Translations under genes and position numbers: made by a program
From: Bremerella sp. TYQ1
GTDB taxonomy: Bacteria; Planctomycetota; Planctomycetia; Pirellulales; Pirellulaceae
Length of the DNA: 64,000 nt
Reading direction: 5' to 3'
Assembly: GCF_020150455.1 (NCBI RefSeq)
Contig: NZ_CP083740.1
Span: 1 to 64,000 of the forward strand
Notes under the pieces: model-generated
Database searches by the model: none
Told to the model about the DNA's origin: nothing
What the model saw: the letters and a program-made list of their open reading frames with translations, nothing else
Shown: one piece after another, positions 1-9,522 of the stretch
Layout of the letters: each line of letters opens with the position of its first letter
How positions within the stretch are numbered: position 1 is the stretch's first letter

Positions 1-1
1 C

Positions 2-901
2 ATCTTGGGAAAGCGGCAGCAGGTCGTGTTCTCGCTGGTGGCTTGGCTTTCGGAGGGACATGTCCTGATGGAAGACGTTCCTGGTGTGGCCAAAACTATG
101 CTGGCAAGGGCGCTCGCCAAAAGCGTCGGCTGTACGTTGAAACGGGTTCAATGCACGCCTGACTTGTTGCCAAGCGATGTTACGGGGACGTCGATCTTCA
201 ATCAGAAGACATCTGAATTCGAGTTCCGCCGCGGTCCGGTGTTCACCAACATCCTTCTGGCCGACGAAATCAACCGGACGACCCCACGAACTCAGGCATC
301 TCTGCTGGAAGCCATGGCTGAGTCTCGTGTGACCATTGATGGTGAGACGTATTCACTTGAGCCACCGTTCCTTGTTTTAGCGACACAAAACCCAATTGAT
401 CACGAAGGGACGTTCCCGCTGCCGGAAGCGCAGCTCGATCGTTTCCTGATGAAGTTCAGCCTCGGCTACCCTAGTTTGGAAGACGAACTGAAGATGCTGA
501 CGGCATCGCGGAAGCAGCATCCGCTGGAAACGATCGACGCGGTGGTGACCAAAGAAGAACTGCGGGCCTGTCAAAAGGCGACGCGAAGCGTCAAGCTGCA
601 CGAGAAAGTGCAGCGTTACATCGTTGAATTGGTACACGCAACTCGCCGACACGATCAATTGCTGTTAGGAGCAAGTCCTCGAGCTTCGTTGGCATTGTTT
701 CGCACAAGTCAGTCGCTTGCGGCCATTCTGGGAAGAAACTACGTATTGCCAGATGACGTGAAACGGGTGCTCAGCCCTGTCATGGCGCATCGATTGATTC
801 TGCGACCAGAAAGCCGCCTGCGAAAAGTCACGTCGCAAGATGTGCTGGACGATATCTTGCAGGAAGTCCCAGTGCCGATGATCGAAGAGGCGACCGTCTG
901 A
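2..901 (+). CDS. MoxR-family AAA+ ATPase (5' end truncated by window)
   Basis: AAA+ ATPase of the MoxR family, thought to act as a chaperone-like ATPase on membrane or extracytoplasmic partner proteins. The Walker A motif reads DVPGVAKT near the visible N-terminus and the Walker B reads [10 protein letters not shown]. The typical MoxR segments [32 protein letters not shown] and the C-terminal lid all follow. About 298 residues are visible. The family normally has some 20-40 residues before this point and the frame is open to the window edge, so the start lies upstream. The stop overlaps the next ATG by one base (TGATG), indicating translational coupling with the DUF58 gene. MoxR-DUF58-DUF4129 is a well-known gene trio. 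The family call is firm; the substrate is unknown. Confidence 0.93.
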   Translation: MLGKRQQVVFSLVAWLSEGHVLMEDVPGVAKTMLARALAKSVGCTLKRVQCTPDLLPSDVTGTSIFNQKTSEFEFRRGPVFTNILLADEINRTTPRTQASLLEAMAESRVTIDGETYSLEPPFLVLATQNPIDHEGTFPLPEAQLDRFLMKFSLGYPSLEDELKMLTASRKQHPLETIDAVVTKEELRACQKATRSVKLHEKVQRYIVELVHATRRHDQLLLGASPRASLALFRTSQSLAAILGRNYVLPDDVKRVLSPVMAHRLILRPESRLRKVTSQDVLDDILQEVPVPMIEEATV

Positions 902-2214
902 TGCGCTGGGTCTTGGGAGCATTGATCCTGCTGGCCATCTCCATCATGCTCGGGTTGGGGCTGATGGTTTATGCGATGTACGCTCTCGTCGCGGTCATCT
1001 TAGGATCGCGTGTTCTTGTTCGGTACTGGCTGCGACATCTTTCAGCATCGCGGCACGTCAGCCGACTTGATGTCGAGGAAGGAGACGTCATCACCGTGGG
1101 CTTGACACTGCGGTATACCGGGGCGATTCCCATGCCGTGGATGTTGGTCGAAGATCTCCTGCCGCGTCATGCGGTGATCACTCGGCCGCCGGCTTTGGAA
1201 GTCGATGGCAAACGAATTTTTCTGGCAATGCTGTGGCCACGGTCGACGAAGCTGCTCTCGTACAAGATTGTGTGCAATCGGCGAGGGTACTATCAAATTG
1301 GTCCTGCTGTTCTGGAGACCGGCGATGTCTTCGGGCTGTACAAACAATTCAAGATGATTGCGGAACCAGAGTTTATTACCGTCGAGCCAGCGATCATTTC
1401 TCTGGATGGATTCGATTTGGTTTCCAAGCGTCCGTTGGGCGAGATCAAAATGCAGTCGCGATTGTTTGAAGATCCGTCGCGGATAGCTGGGATTCGTCGT
1501 TATCAGTTGGGCGATCCGATGAATCGTGTCCATTGGGCGTCGACCGCACGAACCGGCGAACTGCACAGCAAACAGTTCGAGGCGACATGCATTGCCGGTG
1601 TGAGTATCCTGCTCGATCTGCACCCTGAGAGTTTCCCTGAGAAAGACGAGCCGATTCGCAGTGAGTTGGCGATCAAATGTGCGGTAGCGATTGCCAATTC
1701 GGTTCATTTAATGGATCAACAGGTAGGCATCTTCACTAACTCGGTCGATGCGGCACAAAGGATGAAATACGAAGGTTGGGATTTCGATACACGTACGCGT
1801 GATGCCGCACGTAAAAGTGCCGGTCGGCTCGATCGCGATCCGCGTCTTTCACCGCAAAAGGTGCGCACCAAGCGAGGATCGCATCAGTTTCAAGAGATCC
1901 GCCACATGATGGCCCGTAGCGAAAAGAACGAAGGGCTCACTCTTCCATCCCTCATCTTGGAGATTGAAAGCGACTTGCCCCGAGACGCAACGGTCGTGCC
2001 GATCCTCAGCAAAGTGACGCCTGAGATCGCGATGTCGTTGGGCAATCTCGTTCGTGGAGGGTACGCGGTTACGCCAATCGTCAACTGCTGGGACGAATAC
2101 GAATTCGCTCAGGCAGCCGGTATGCTGCTGGCCGAACGCATGATCGCCAAGCAATTGAAGTCACTCGAAACTATCAGCCAAATCTGCCAAGAACAGGCCT
2201 ATCCCTTGTTTTGA
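901..2214 (+). CDS. DUF58 domain membrane protein
   Basis: 437-residue protein with two closely spaced hydrophobic helices at the N-terminus (about residues 2-40), then a beta-rich cytoplasmic or periplasmic region. The DUF58 signature around residue 200, RRYQLGDPMNRVHWASTART, is clearly recognisable. DUF58 proteins accompany MoxR ATPases and have a von Willebrand A-like fold after the signature; their biochemical role is not settled. The start ATG overlaps the stop of the upstream moxR-like gene by one base. The region after the signature (about residues 290-350) is longer and more charged than the minimal domain. Family assignment rests on the signature and the neighbours. Confidence 0.88.
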   Translation: MRWVLGALILLAISIMLGLGLMVYAMYALVAVILGSRVLVRYWLRHLSASRHVSRLDVEEGDVITVGLTLRYTGAIPMPWMLVEDLLPRHAVITRPPALEVDGKRIFLAMLWPRSTKLLSYKIVCNRRGYYQIGPAVLETGDVFGLYKQFKMIAEPEFITVEPAIISLDGFDLVSKRPLGEIKMQSRLFEDPSRIAGIRRYQLGDPMNRVHWASTARTGELHSKQFEATCIAGVSILLDLHPESFPEKDEPIRSELAIKCAVAIANSVHLMDQQVGIFTNSVDAAQRMKYEGWDFDTRTRDAARKSAGRLDRDPRLSPQKVRTKRGSHQFQEIRHMMARSEKNEGLTLPSLILEIESDLPRDATVVPILSKVTPEIAMSLGNLVRGGYAVTPIVNCWDEYEFAQAAGMLLAERMIAKQLKSLETISQICQEQAYPLF

Positions 2215-2268
2215 TGAGCGTATCTATCCAACGTCACCACCCAATTTCCTGCTGAAAACTCTTAAGCC

Positions 2269-4158
2269 ATGCGTCCTCGACTTACCGAACTCGACTATGC
2301 CATCATCGCCGTTGCTCCGGCGTTGATCATGGTTTTGGTGGGTAGCTTGGTACTGTTTTCCGTTGGGATCTTCTACGAAGGCTCGCATGCTTGGCGATTG
2401 AACTTCATCATGTGCATGTTCGTGCTGGGTATCGTTGCCAACACGCGTGTCGGTATCGAAGAAGGTGGCGCGAAGGCGGTCATGCTCGGAGGCATTCTGG
2501 GTGTCTGTGTTTTATTTGCCGTCATGCGATTCGTTCCTGGCGGTACGATTTTGACGGTGATTCTGCTGGGAATCGTTTGGTGGCTTAGCACGCGGTTGGT
2601 CTACGACTGTACCGTTGTCGCCGGTTCGGTCGATGCCTCGAAAAAAGGCCTGATGGAATGGATTCGCAATGAGCCTTCCCAGGAAGCACCTGAACAGCAG
2701 CCGAATCCTGACGACGTCGACGAGCAAGGAGTTACCGGTCGCCGCGACGAAGAGTCGAATCAGCCGAAGTCGCTGCTGGAAAAGCTTGATGCTTGGATCA
2801 ATCCGACCAACACGCAGTTCGCTCCGGGGGCCTGGGTCGTTTACTTTTCGCTTGCCGCGCTGCCGATCTTTGGCCTCGGTCAGGCATTCGCCCCAAGCCA
2901 TGCCAAAGACCACCGTTGGTACTTGTTCACGCTCTTGGTTGCCTACGTCTTCGCCGCGCTGTCGCTGTTGGTGACGACCAGCTTTTTGGGACTACGTCGT
3001 TACCTGCAAACACGTGGGGTCGTTATGCCACTTAGCATGACCGGCACCTGGCTAGGCGTCGGCTTCAGTGTGGTAGCGTTGGTGTTGCTAGTCGTGTCGA
3101 TCTTGCCGCGACCGAATGCGGAGTACGAACTCGCTCAGTTGCCGTTCTATCAAGACGAACAACAACGCCAAGCCAATCAGGTCGCCGTCAATAAAGAGGG
3201 CACCAAAGACAATCGCGACGATCGTTCGAAGTCGACAGATAACCAAGATCAGACCGACGAAGACTCGCCGAAATCCAACGAGACTCGCAAGGATGGTAAG
3301 CAGCCAAGTGATCAGGACGATCCTAATTCGGACAAGAAAAAATCAGGCGAATCGAACGAGTCGGACAAGCAGCAAAGTAACTCGTCGAAGTCGGACAATG
3401 ACAATAAACAAGAGACCCAGAAACAGTCCGACTCTCAGGAGAAATCAGAAGAACAATCCGACTCGCAGCAGGGAGATACAGGAAAAGAGCAAGAGCAGGC
3501 CGATTCATCCAAGCAGCAAGAGAAAAGCGACGATACAAACAAAACGGAATCGAGTGAATCGGACGAACAGTCCTCACAGGAGGAATCTTCGGAAGAGACT
3601 TCGTCCGAGCAGCAGTCATCACAGCAGCCGCCACCTCCCCCTAGTTCTTCCTTTTCCAATCCATTGGCTTCCCTCGGGCAATGGTTGAAACTGCTCGTTT
3701 ATATCGCTGTGATTGCGACGATTCTGTTTTTCGTCTGGAAGTTCTGGGACGACATCGTCAAAGCTTGGAACGAATTCTGGGCGAGCCTCTTCGGCGGAAA
3801 GAAGGAGACGAAAGAAGCGGAAGTGACTCCAGCTGAACCGCAGCGGAAACCCCGCGTCGCTTTCTCCGCGTTCCGCAATCCGTTTCAAGACCCCAGTTGG
3901 AAAGGAAAGCCGCTGGAAGAATGGGTGCGATATAGTTTTGCCGCGCTAGAGGCTTGGGCCGCAGAGCAGGGGAGCGAGCGAGGCAACGAGCAGACGCCTG
4001 GCGAATTCGCCTCGATGCTCGAGCGGCAACACAACGAGCTGGCCAACGCAGTGCGTCCGACAGCTGATTTGTATGGCCAAGTTGCCTACGGTTCCGGGAA
4101 GGCCCCTAGGGAAACGCTCGAAATTCTGCGAAAACTGTGGGATAGCTTAAGAGGCTAG
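2269..4158 (+). CDS. Multi-pass membrane protein with polar low-complexity linker and DUF4129-like C-terminus
   Basis: 629-residue integral membrane protein. Residues about 8-115 form several hydrophobic helices, and two more lie near 190-240 and 255-280. Residues about 295-455 are an extreme Gln/Ser/Asp/Glu/Lys-rich stretch ending in a proline run. Another helix follows near 470-490, then a C-terminal globular part with the DUF4129-type pattern (PLEEWVRYSFAALEAWA, QTPGEFASML). DUF4129 domains usually sit beside MoxR and DUF58 genes, often fused to transglutaminase domains; no transglutaminase core is visible here. The low-complexity part is probably a flexible extracytoplasmic spacer. It lies 54 bases after the DUF58 stop, so it is probably in the same operon. 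Confidence 0.8.
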   Translation: MRPRLTELDYAIIAVAPALIMVLVGSLVLFSVGIFYEGSHAWRLNFIMCMFVLGIVANTRVGIEEGGAKAVMLGGILGVCVLFAVMRFVPGGTILTVILLGIVWWLSTRLVYDCTVVAGSVDASKKGLMEWIRNEPSQEAPEQQPNPDDVDEQGVTGRRDEESNQPKSLLEKLDAWINPTNTQFAPGAWVVYFSLAALPIFGLGQAFAPSHAKDHRWYLFTLLVAYVFAALSLLVTTSFLGLRRYLQTRGVVMPLSMTGTWLGVGFSVVALVLLVVSILPRPNAEYELAQLPFYQDEQQRQANQVAVNKEGTKDNRDDRSKSTDNQDQTDEDSPKSNETRKDGKQPSDQDDPNSDKKKSGESNESDKQQSNSSKSDNDNKQETQKQSDSQEKSEEQSDSQQGDTGKEQEQADSSKQQEKSDDTNKTESSESDEQSSQEESSEETSSEQQSSQQPPPPPSSSFSNPLASLGQWLKLLVYIAVIATILFFVWKFWDDIVKAWNEFWASLFGGKKETKEAEVTPAEPQRKPRVAFSAFRNPFQDPSWKGKPLEEWVRYSFAALEAWAAEQGSERGNEQTPGEFASMLERQHNELANAVRPTADLYGQVAYGSGKAPRETLEILRKLWDSLRG

Positions 4159-4218
4159 GCCGTCGGCTTTCCTCTATTTAGAAGTCCTATAATTTGTCTG
4201 ACCCCAACGCGATCGATC

Positions 4219-4869
4219 ATGTTTCAAGATCTCGACGAGCGGAAGAAGCAGGCCAGGAAGGTCGTGCGTCAACTGAAGAAAGATTACCCGGCCGCCGAGT
4301 GCGCGTTGAATTACGACACGCCCTTTCAGCTTTTGATCGCGACCATTTTGTCTGCTCAATGTACCGATGTGCGCGTCAACATCGTGACGAAGGATCTGTT
4401 TGCGAAATATCCCGATGCCGACTCGATGTCGCGAGCGTCGGTTAAAACACTTGAAGAACTGATCAAAACGACCGGTTTCTTCCGCAACAAAGCCAAGAAC
4501 ATTCATGCTGCGTCCATCGCTTTGGCAGACCAGTACGATGGCGAGGTACCGCAAGATCTGGACGCTTTGGTGGCTCTGCCAGGCGTGGGTCGCAAGACGG
4601 CGAACGTGGTTTTGGGAACGGCGTTTGGCATTCCTTCCGGCATTGTGGTCGATACGCACGTAGGAAGGCTTACCAAGCGAATGGGGCTGACCGATAAGGG
4701 AGATGCGGTCAAGATCGAGCGCGAACTGCTGGAAGTCGTTCCCAAGAAGGAGTGGATCGATTTTTCGCATCGGCTGATCCATCATGGCCGTGCGATTTGT
4801 GCCGCTCGCAAGCCGAAGTGCGAGAAGTGTCACTTCGAGAAATTTTGCCCTCAGATCGGTGTCGACTAG
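4219..4869 (+). CDS. nth: Endonuclease III (DNA glycosylase / AP lyase)
   Basis: Base-excision repair enzyme that removes oxidised pyrimidines and cleaves AP sites. The 216 residues match the usual length. The helix-hairpin-helix LPGVGRKTANVVLG contains the catalytic Lys (RKTA), and the catalytic Asp lies in VVDTHVGRL. The C-terminal 4Fe-4S loop has the exact Cys-x6-Cys-x2-Cys-x5-Cys spacing (CAARKPKCEKCHFEKFC), so it is the cluster-containing form. The start is the ATG following a GATCGATC stretch, and the N-terminus aligns with family members. It is a stand-alone gene between the membrane cluster and dcd. Confidence 0.96.
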   Translation: MFQDLDERKKQARKVVRQLKKDYPAAECALNYDTPFQLLIATILSAQCTDVRVNIVTKDLFAKYPDADSMSRASVKTLEELIKTTGFFRNKAKNIHAASIALADQYDGEVPQDLDALVALPGVGRKTANVVLGTAFGIPSGIVVDTHVGRLTKRMGLTDKGDAVKIERELLEVVPKKEWIDFSHRLIHHGRAICAARKPKCEKCHFEKFCPQIGVD

Positions 4870-4873
4870 CTTT

Positions 4874-4899
4874 CTGCAAATGGTGGCAGCGATTTGCAG
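4874..4899 (+). terminator. Hairpin after nth (weak terminator candidate)
   Basis: A perfect 8-bp stem (CTGCAAAT / ATTTGCAG) with a 10-base loop begins five bases after the nth stop codon. No clear U-run follows, so it may be only an mRNA 3'-end hairpin. Confidence 0.3.
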
Positions 4900-5071
4900 C
4901 CTCATTCGAGGGGAAAAACGACGTCATTTAGGGCGAATCGGACATCAACGTCGCGAAACAAGTCCGTTTTAATTTCTCGAAATCCCTTTATAATCAGCAG
5001 TTCGGCATTACTCAGGTTTTTTCGCCGGCGACGGTACATGATGGCCGCCGCCGACAACCCAAGGCCCATTT

Positions 5072-5644
5072 ATGATTCTTTCCGGTAATGAGATTCGGAA
5101 ACATCTCGGCAGCAAAATCTTTATCGAGCCTTATGACGAAAACCGGTTGAACCCCAACAGTTACAACCTGACCCTGAATGAAGAATTGATGACGTACGAG
5201 GAATTAATCCTCGACATGCGTCAACCGCACCGGATTCGGCGGATTACAATTCCAGAAGAAGGATATGTGCTGAATCCAAATCAGCTGTACTTGGCACGCA
5301 CCAACGAAATGACCGAAACGCACGGCTTTGTGCCGATGATCGAAGGTCGCAGCTCGATTGGTCGACTCGGTTTGTTTGTGCATGTGACCGCAGGTTTCGG
5401 CGATGTCGGTTTCAAGGGTTTCTGGACGCTCGAGATGTTTGCGGTCCAGCCAATTCGTATTTATCCGAACGTGCCGATTTGCCAGATCTTTTATCACGAG
5501 ATCACCGGCGACATCACCGAATATGTCAGCGATAAGTATCAGAACAACCAAGGGATTCAACCGAGCCTGCTTTTCAAAGAACTGAATCCCGAGGCGAAAG
5601 CGCCCGATGAATCGCAGATGGCGTTTCCTTTCGACAATCAATAA
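5072..5644 (+). CDS. dcd: dCTP deaminase
   Basis: Trimeric dUTPase-fold enzyme that deaminates dCTP to dUTP (or to dUMP in bifunctional forms) for thymidylate synthesis. The 190 residues are standard length. Seen directly: N-terminus MILSGNEIRKHL, substrate-binding segment EGRSSIGRLGLFVHVTAGFGD, and GFWTLEM holding the catalytic Glu. The usual RLGL-VHVTA motif is present, but GFGDVGFKG replaces the HRIDPGW version of the E. coli enzyme. This resembles the variant seen in bifunctional dCTP deaminase/dUTPase proteins, so direct dUMP formation is possible but unproven. The next gene starts 33 bases downstream. Confidence 0.92.
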   Translation: MILSGNEIRKHLGSKIFIEPYDENRLNPNSYNLTLNEELMTYEELILDMRQPHRIRRITIPEEGYVLNPNQLYLARTNEMTETHGFVPMIEGRSSIGRLGLFVHVTAGFGDVGFKGFWTLEMFAVQPIRIYPNVPICQIFYHEITGDITEYVSDKYQNNQGIQPSLLFKELNPEAKAPDESQMAFPFDNQ

Positions 5645-5677
5645 CACGCATCGTTTTCAGAAAGCGAGAGCACTGCC

Positions 5678-6607
5678 ATGCCTCAAGAACCATCCCATCT
5701 TTCGCGTCGAGATCTCTTACGAACTGCCGTCGGAACTTCCGTCGCCGGCGGTCTGGCCGTTACCGCAACTGCTTCAGCAGCCGAACCTGACGCTCAAACG
5801 AAGCTTCCACCAGAAGACTTCAAAGCCACCGGCAAGAATGTCAAGCAATCGGTCATGGCATGGTGCTTCAACCCAATGCCAATGGAAACGCTGATTCCGG
5901 CATGTGCGAACATGGGGCTGGTCGCCATGGAAGGGCTCGATAAGAAGTGGTATCCGCTGATGAAAGAGCACGGCTTGAAGGTCTCGCTCTGCTCAGGCCA
6001 CGGGTTCGCTGAAGGTCCTGTGAACCCTGAATATCAGCCGATGTGCCGCGAGACATTGAAGGAAGCGATCGATACCGCGGTGAAGTGGGATTGTAAGAAC
6101 GTCATCACATTCACCGGCATGGAAGTCAAAGGACAGACTTTCGAGCAGGGCACTAAAAACTGTGTCGACTTCTTCAAAAGCATTGTTCCTTACGCCGAAG
6201 AAAACGGCGTGACGCTGGTCATGGAGCACTTGAATACACGCGACGATTCGCACCCTATGAAGGGGCATCCTGGCTACTTTGGCGACGACGTCGATCATTG
6301 CATCGACATCATCAAACAAGTCGATTCGCCGAACTTCAAGTTGCTATTCGACTTCTACCACGTGCAAATCATGAATGGCGACGTGACGCGTCGGTTCCAC
6401 CAACTGCTGCCGTATATCGGCCACTTGCATACCGCTGGCAATCCTGGCCGCTGCGAGATTGATGAGAACCAGGAAATGAACTACGCCGCGATCATCCGCG
6501 CCGTGGCCGATTCCGATTACGATGGTTACGTTGTTCAGGAATACATCCCGACCTGGGACGACAAGATTGCCGCACTGCGACATGGCGTCGCCCTATGCGA
6601 CGTCTAA
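5678..6607 (+). CDS. Tat-exported hydroxypyruvate isomerase-like TIM-barrel protein
   Basis: 309-residue protein of the sugar-phosphate isomerase/epimerase (xylose isomerase-like TIM barrel) superfamily, closest in look to hydroxypyruvate isomerases. The N-terminus has a twin-arginine signal (SRRDLLRTAVGTSVAGG, with an Ala-x-Ala site near residue 34), so export after folding is predicted. Conserved metal-ligand positions are visible: Glu in LVMEHLN, Asp/His in LLFDFYHVQI, His in GHLHTAGNPGR and Glu in YVVQEYIP. Planctomycete genomes carry many such exported barrels of unproven substrate, so the name should be read as family level only. A strong terminator follows. Confidence 0.82.
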   Translation: MPQEPSHLSRRDLLRTAVGTSVAGGLAVTATASAAEPDAQTKLPPEDFKATGKNVKQSVMAWCFNPMPMETLIPACANMGLVAMEGLDKKWYPLMKEHGLKVSLCSGHGFAEGPVNPEYQPMCRETLKEAIDTAVKWDCKNVITFTGMEVKGQTFEQGTKNCVDFFKSIVPYAEENGVTLVMEHLNTRDDSHPMKGHPGYFGDDVDHCIDIIKQVDSPNFKLLFDFYHVQIMNGDVTRRFHQLLPYIGHLHTAGNPGRCEIDENQEMNYAAIIRAVADSDYDGYVVQEYIPTWDDKIAALRHGVALCDV

Positions 6608-6644
6608 TCGAACGAGCACATTCGATCAAATCGACAAACCATTG

Positions 6645-6674
6645 CGGGGTACGTTATCGTGCCCCGTTTTCTTT
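6645..6674 (+). terminator. Rho-independent terminator of the isomerase-like gene
   Basis: A 9-bp stem (CGGGGTACG / CGTGCCCCG, one G-U pair) with a TTAT loop is followed by TTTTCTTT. It begins 37 bases after the + strand stop and overlaps the last codons of the convergent gene that ends at 6654. Confidence 0.7.
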
Positions 6675-7493
6675 GAGGTTGTCCTGGAACGCGGTATAGA
6701 AATCTCGCTGCTGTTCGTACTGATCTTTCGGAATCTGATGTTGGAAGTAATCGAGATAGTCCAGCATCTGTTCGGTCAATTCCGTGTAGGAATAGCCAGG
6801 GTCGGCTTGCGGATTCACCCAATCCGGATCGCCAGGCTCGGTGTGGCTGACGTATCGGCCTTGGTCGTCGAGTTGAACATTGGCTAAAAGGGTCGGTAGC
6901 TTCATCTGCAAGCCGAAGAAGCTGCGTTCCATTTCATCCATGCCGGCGGTCGTTTCATTCCACGCATTGACAACCGCTTCCGGCGTGCGGCTATCGGGGA
7001 AACGAATCATGTACCCTTTGCCCACTTCAGTAAGCCCGTCGAAGTCGAGATCGACCTGGGCAGGCCGCGGCACCATGAGGTTCAACGCGCCTTCCTGCGT
7101 GAGCGAATCGACATCGATCGGGTCGGCTAATCGATTGACATGTTGCAGCGTCGCCATCTCTTCTTTGGAGAGGCCGTCGATAAAGCCTTTCGGATCGGCG
7201 TAGCCCCCTTCGTTGTAAGAACGAACAAGCAGCTTGGCGTAATCGGTTTGAAGCTGTTCCGATTTCACGCCGTCTGGATAGTTGCCGACATTGGCGAGCG
7301 TGAACCAGTCGTTCCAAGTTTGCTGGATATCGTCCTGAATGGCGTTGTCCGACTCATACGCTTCCGCCGAAGCGAAACCTGATTTGCCCGCACCGATCAA
7401 GATTTCATTGAACAGGTTTTGGATCTGTTCTCCGGCCGCATCCTGTTTTTGTAATCGGGTAACCGGCGGCGTGGTTTGCGTTTCAACACGCAT
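6654..7493 (-). CDS. Hypothetical protein, 279 aa
   Basis: I do not recognise this protein. It is 279 residues, acidic, without a signal peptide or membrane helix, and mostly predicted helical. Codon use matches its neighbours and the frame is uninterrupted, so it is probably a real gene. The first 20 residues are polar and flexible (TQTTPPVTRLQKQ). Segments such as DLDFDGLTEVGKGYMIRFPD resemble a calcium-loop-like pattern but do not make a clean EF-hand. It is convergent with the upstream isomerase gene and not obviously coupled to purEK. No clear Shine-Dalgarno precedes the ATG. Confidence 0.65.
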   Translation of the reverse strand: MRVETQTTPPVTRLQKQDAAGEQIQNLFNEILIGAGKSGFASAEAYESDNAIQDDIQQTWNDWFTLANVGNYPDGVKSEQLQTDYAKLLVRSYNEGGYADPKGFIDGLSKEEMATLQHVNRLADPIDVDSLTQEGALNLMVPRPAQVDLDFDGLTEVGKGYMIRFPDSRTPEAVVNAWNETTAGMDEMERSFFGLQMKLPTLLANVQLDDQGRYVSHTEPGDPDWVNPQADPGYSYTELTEQMLDYLDYFQHQIPKDQYEQQRDFYTAFQDNLKENGAR

Positions 7494-7589
7494 AGGGGAG
7501 GCTCGCTAAGTCGAGTGGGGCTAGTCGTTTCTAGCCTTCTCTTCGGTCACCATGTGAACCAGAGTTGAGTCGAATCCCCCTCTGCAGAA

Positions 7590-7615
7590 GACAGCCACCA
7601 AGCTGCGTGGCTGTC
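7590..7615 (-). terminator. Hairpin after purK
   Basis: A perfect 9-bp inverted repeat (GACAGCCAC / GTGGCTGTC, 8-base loop) lies 18 bases beyond the purK stop on the minus strand. Only a short T stretch follows, so termination strength is uncertain. Confidence 0.4.
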
Positions 7616-7632
7616 GCAAGTTAGGCAAGCTA

Positions 7633-8769
7633 TCACTTGGACTGCAAGCTTGCTTTCGCGGCATGGGCAGCGTCAATGGCGGCGTCGACGGTATCGGCGG
7701 TGACCGTCATATGCCCCATCTTACGACCGATGCGAGGCTCGTGCTTTCCGTACAAGTGCAGCTTCACATCAGGATTTTCGCACGCGGCTGCCCAGTTGGG
7801 TGTACCAGGCTCCCAGACGTCACCCAGAAGGTTGATCATCGCAGCTGGTCGCAACTGACGCGTCGATCCCAACGGCAGACCGCAGATCGTCCGAACCTGC
7901 TGCTCGAACTGACATGTCACGTGTGCGTCGATAGTCAGGTGCCCCGAATTGTGCGGACGTGGAGCCAACTCGTTGATCATCAGCGTATCGCCCGGTGCCA
8001 GGAAGAACTCGATACAAAGGACACCGACAACGTCCAGCTCGGTTAATACGGCCTTGGCGATGTCCATTGCCTCGGCACTTGCTTTTTCCGACAGTCGCCC
8101 CGGCGAAACCGAAACGTCCAGGATATGGTTCACATGAACGTTTTCGATCGGTGCATAACACTGCACCTGTCCGTCGAGACCTCGTGCGGCAACGACGGAG
8201 AATTCCATCTCGAAACCAACCAACTGTTCCAGGATGGCTTCCTGTTTCAGTTCTTCGGTCCAGGCCCGCTTGAGTTCTTCGCGGTTAGCAACTTTGACTT
8301 GCCCTTTGCCATCGTATCCCCACGCCGCCGTCTTCAATACTCCAGGCAGAAGTTCGTCCGGCACCGCATCCAAGTCGGCCGCTTCCCGAATCGCATGAAA
8401 CTTGGCGACCGGAAAACCATGATCCCGCAGAAACGTCTTTTCGCGGAGGCGATGTTGTGTCGTGTGGAGTACGCGACCTGCTGGTCGAACCGGTACTTTT
8501 TGATTCACGACATCGACGGTCGCCAGTGGAACATTCTCGAACTCGAACGTCACCACATCGACTTGTTCCGCAAAGCGAGCCACCGCATCTAAGTCGTCGT
8601 AGCTGGCCGTAATTTCAACGTCGGCCACTTGTCCGGTCGGCGTGTCGGTCTCGGGCGAAAGGACGTGCACACGGTAACCCATTCGCCGTGCGGCGATGGC
8701 AAACATGCGTCCGAGTTGACCGCTGCCAAGTACGCCAAGGGTTGCCCCAGGTAAGATTGGTTCGCTCAC
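7633..8769 (-). CDS. purK: 5-(carboxyamino)imidazole ribonucleotide synthase
   Basis: ATP-grasp enzyme that carboxylates AIR with bicarbonate and ATP to give N5-CAIR in purine synthesis. The 378 residues fit the family. The N-terminus [20 protein letters not shown] is the PurK Rossmann-like start. GYDGKGQ marks the ATP-grasp loop, and the metal-binding end reads [13 protein letters not shown], the family signature. Its ATG overlaps the purE stop by 4 bases, so purE-purK are translationally coupled and PurK supplies the PurE substrate directly. Confidence 0.96.
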   Translation of the reverse strand: MSEPILPGATLGVLGSGQLGRMFAIAARRMGYRVHVLSPETDTPTGQVADVEITASYDDLDAVARFAEQVDVVTFEFENVPLATVDVVNQKVPVRPAGRVLHTTQHRLREKTFLRDHGFPVAKFHAIREAADLDAVPDELLPGVLKTAAWGYDGKGQVKVANREELKRAWTEELKQEAILEQLVGFEMEFSVVAARGLDGQVQCYAPIENVHVNHILDVSVSPGRLSEKASAEAMDIAKAVLTELDVVGVLCIEFFLAPGDTLMINELAPRPHNSGHLTIDAHVTCQFEQQVRTICGLPLGSTRQLRPAAMINLLGDVWEPGTPNWAAACENPDVKLHLYGKHEPRIGRKMGHMTVTADTVDAAIDAAHAAKASLQSK

Positions 8770-9260
8770 AGTTGGGAATCCTCCAGCACTTTATCGGTTT
8801 GTTCTTGCTGGAATTGAGCCAGTTTCTTTTGTAGCTCTGAATCGGTCGTCGCGAGAATCCGAACGGCCAGCAGGCCGGCGTTCTTCGCCCCTGCGTCCCC
8901 GATGGCAAGCGTGCCGACAGGAATTCCGCCAGGCATTTGCACGATCGAAAGGAGCGAGTCGAGACCTGACAAAGCTCGGCTTTTCACCGGAACGCCCAAA
9001 ACAGGAAGCGTTGTTTGCGATGCAACCATTCCAGGAAGATGGGCCGCGCCGCCAGCACCGGCGATGATGATTTTGATGCCACGACTTTCGGCGGTGGTCG
9101 CATATTCGTTCATCCACGCCGGCGTGCGATGGGCGGAGACAACCCGCTTCTCGTAAGGGACATCGAACGATTCCAAAATATCACAGGCATTTTGCATCGT
9201 CTCCCAATCAGACTTGCTGCCCATGATGACGCCCACCAGCGGCTGATTTGCTTGGGACAT
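8766..9260 (-). CDS. purE: N5-carboxyaminoimidazole ribonucleotide mutase
   Basis: Class I PurE that converts N5-CAIR to CAIR. The 164 residues are the usual length. Key motifs are visible: GSKSDWETM near the N-terminus, the catalytic-His segment [18 protein letters not shown], and [14 protein letters not shown]. It is the first gene of a two-gene operon with purK (4-bp overlap). The roughly 260-base gap on its upstream side also holds the terminator of the preceding minus-strand unit. Confidence 0.96.
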   Translation of the reverse strand: MSQANQPLVGVIMGSKSDWETMQNACDILESFDVPYEKRVVSAHRTPAWMNEYATTAESRGIKIIIAGAGGAAHLPGMVASQTTLPVLGVPVKSRALSGLDSLLSIVQMPGGIPVGTLAIGDAGAKNAGLLAVRILATTDSELQKKLAQFQQEQTDKVLEDSQL

Positions 9261-9462
9261 TCCTGGCTCTCTCTTTCGTCGTGGTCGGACTCGTATCCCC
9301 GCAGACGGGGCGATACTCCAAAGGACAAATGGTAACCCGAATCGCGACTTTTCGCACCGGGATGACCTCGTCTGAGAAAGGAAAAACCAAGATGCGCCAG
9401 GCGTTTTTTACGGAAAACCGTTCAACTTGCCAGGCCGAAAACTTCCGATCGGCGCATAGAAA

Positions 9463-9493
9463 AGCGGCGAAGCTCGGGGGAAGCTTCGCCGCT
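9463..9493 (-). terminator. Rho-independent terminator of the oxidoreductase operon
   Basis: A perfect 12-bp inverted repeat (AGCGGCGAAGCT / AGCTTCGCCGCT, 7-base loop) followed on the minus strand by TTTTCT. It begins about 30 bases after the stop of the oxidoreductase gene that ends at 9523. Confidence 0.8.
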
Positions 9494-9522
9494 CCGGGGG
9501 GCTGAATCAATTTTTACGAATC

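Noticed and set aside
3116..3688. Arg/Asn/Ser-rich and Ser/Cys-rich frames over the low-complexity region
   Set aside because: They are frame-shifted or antisense readings of the Ser/Asp/Gln repeat in the DUF4129-type gene.
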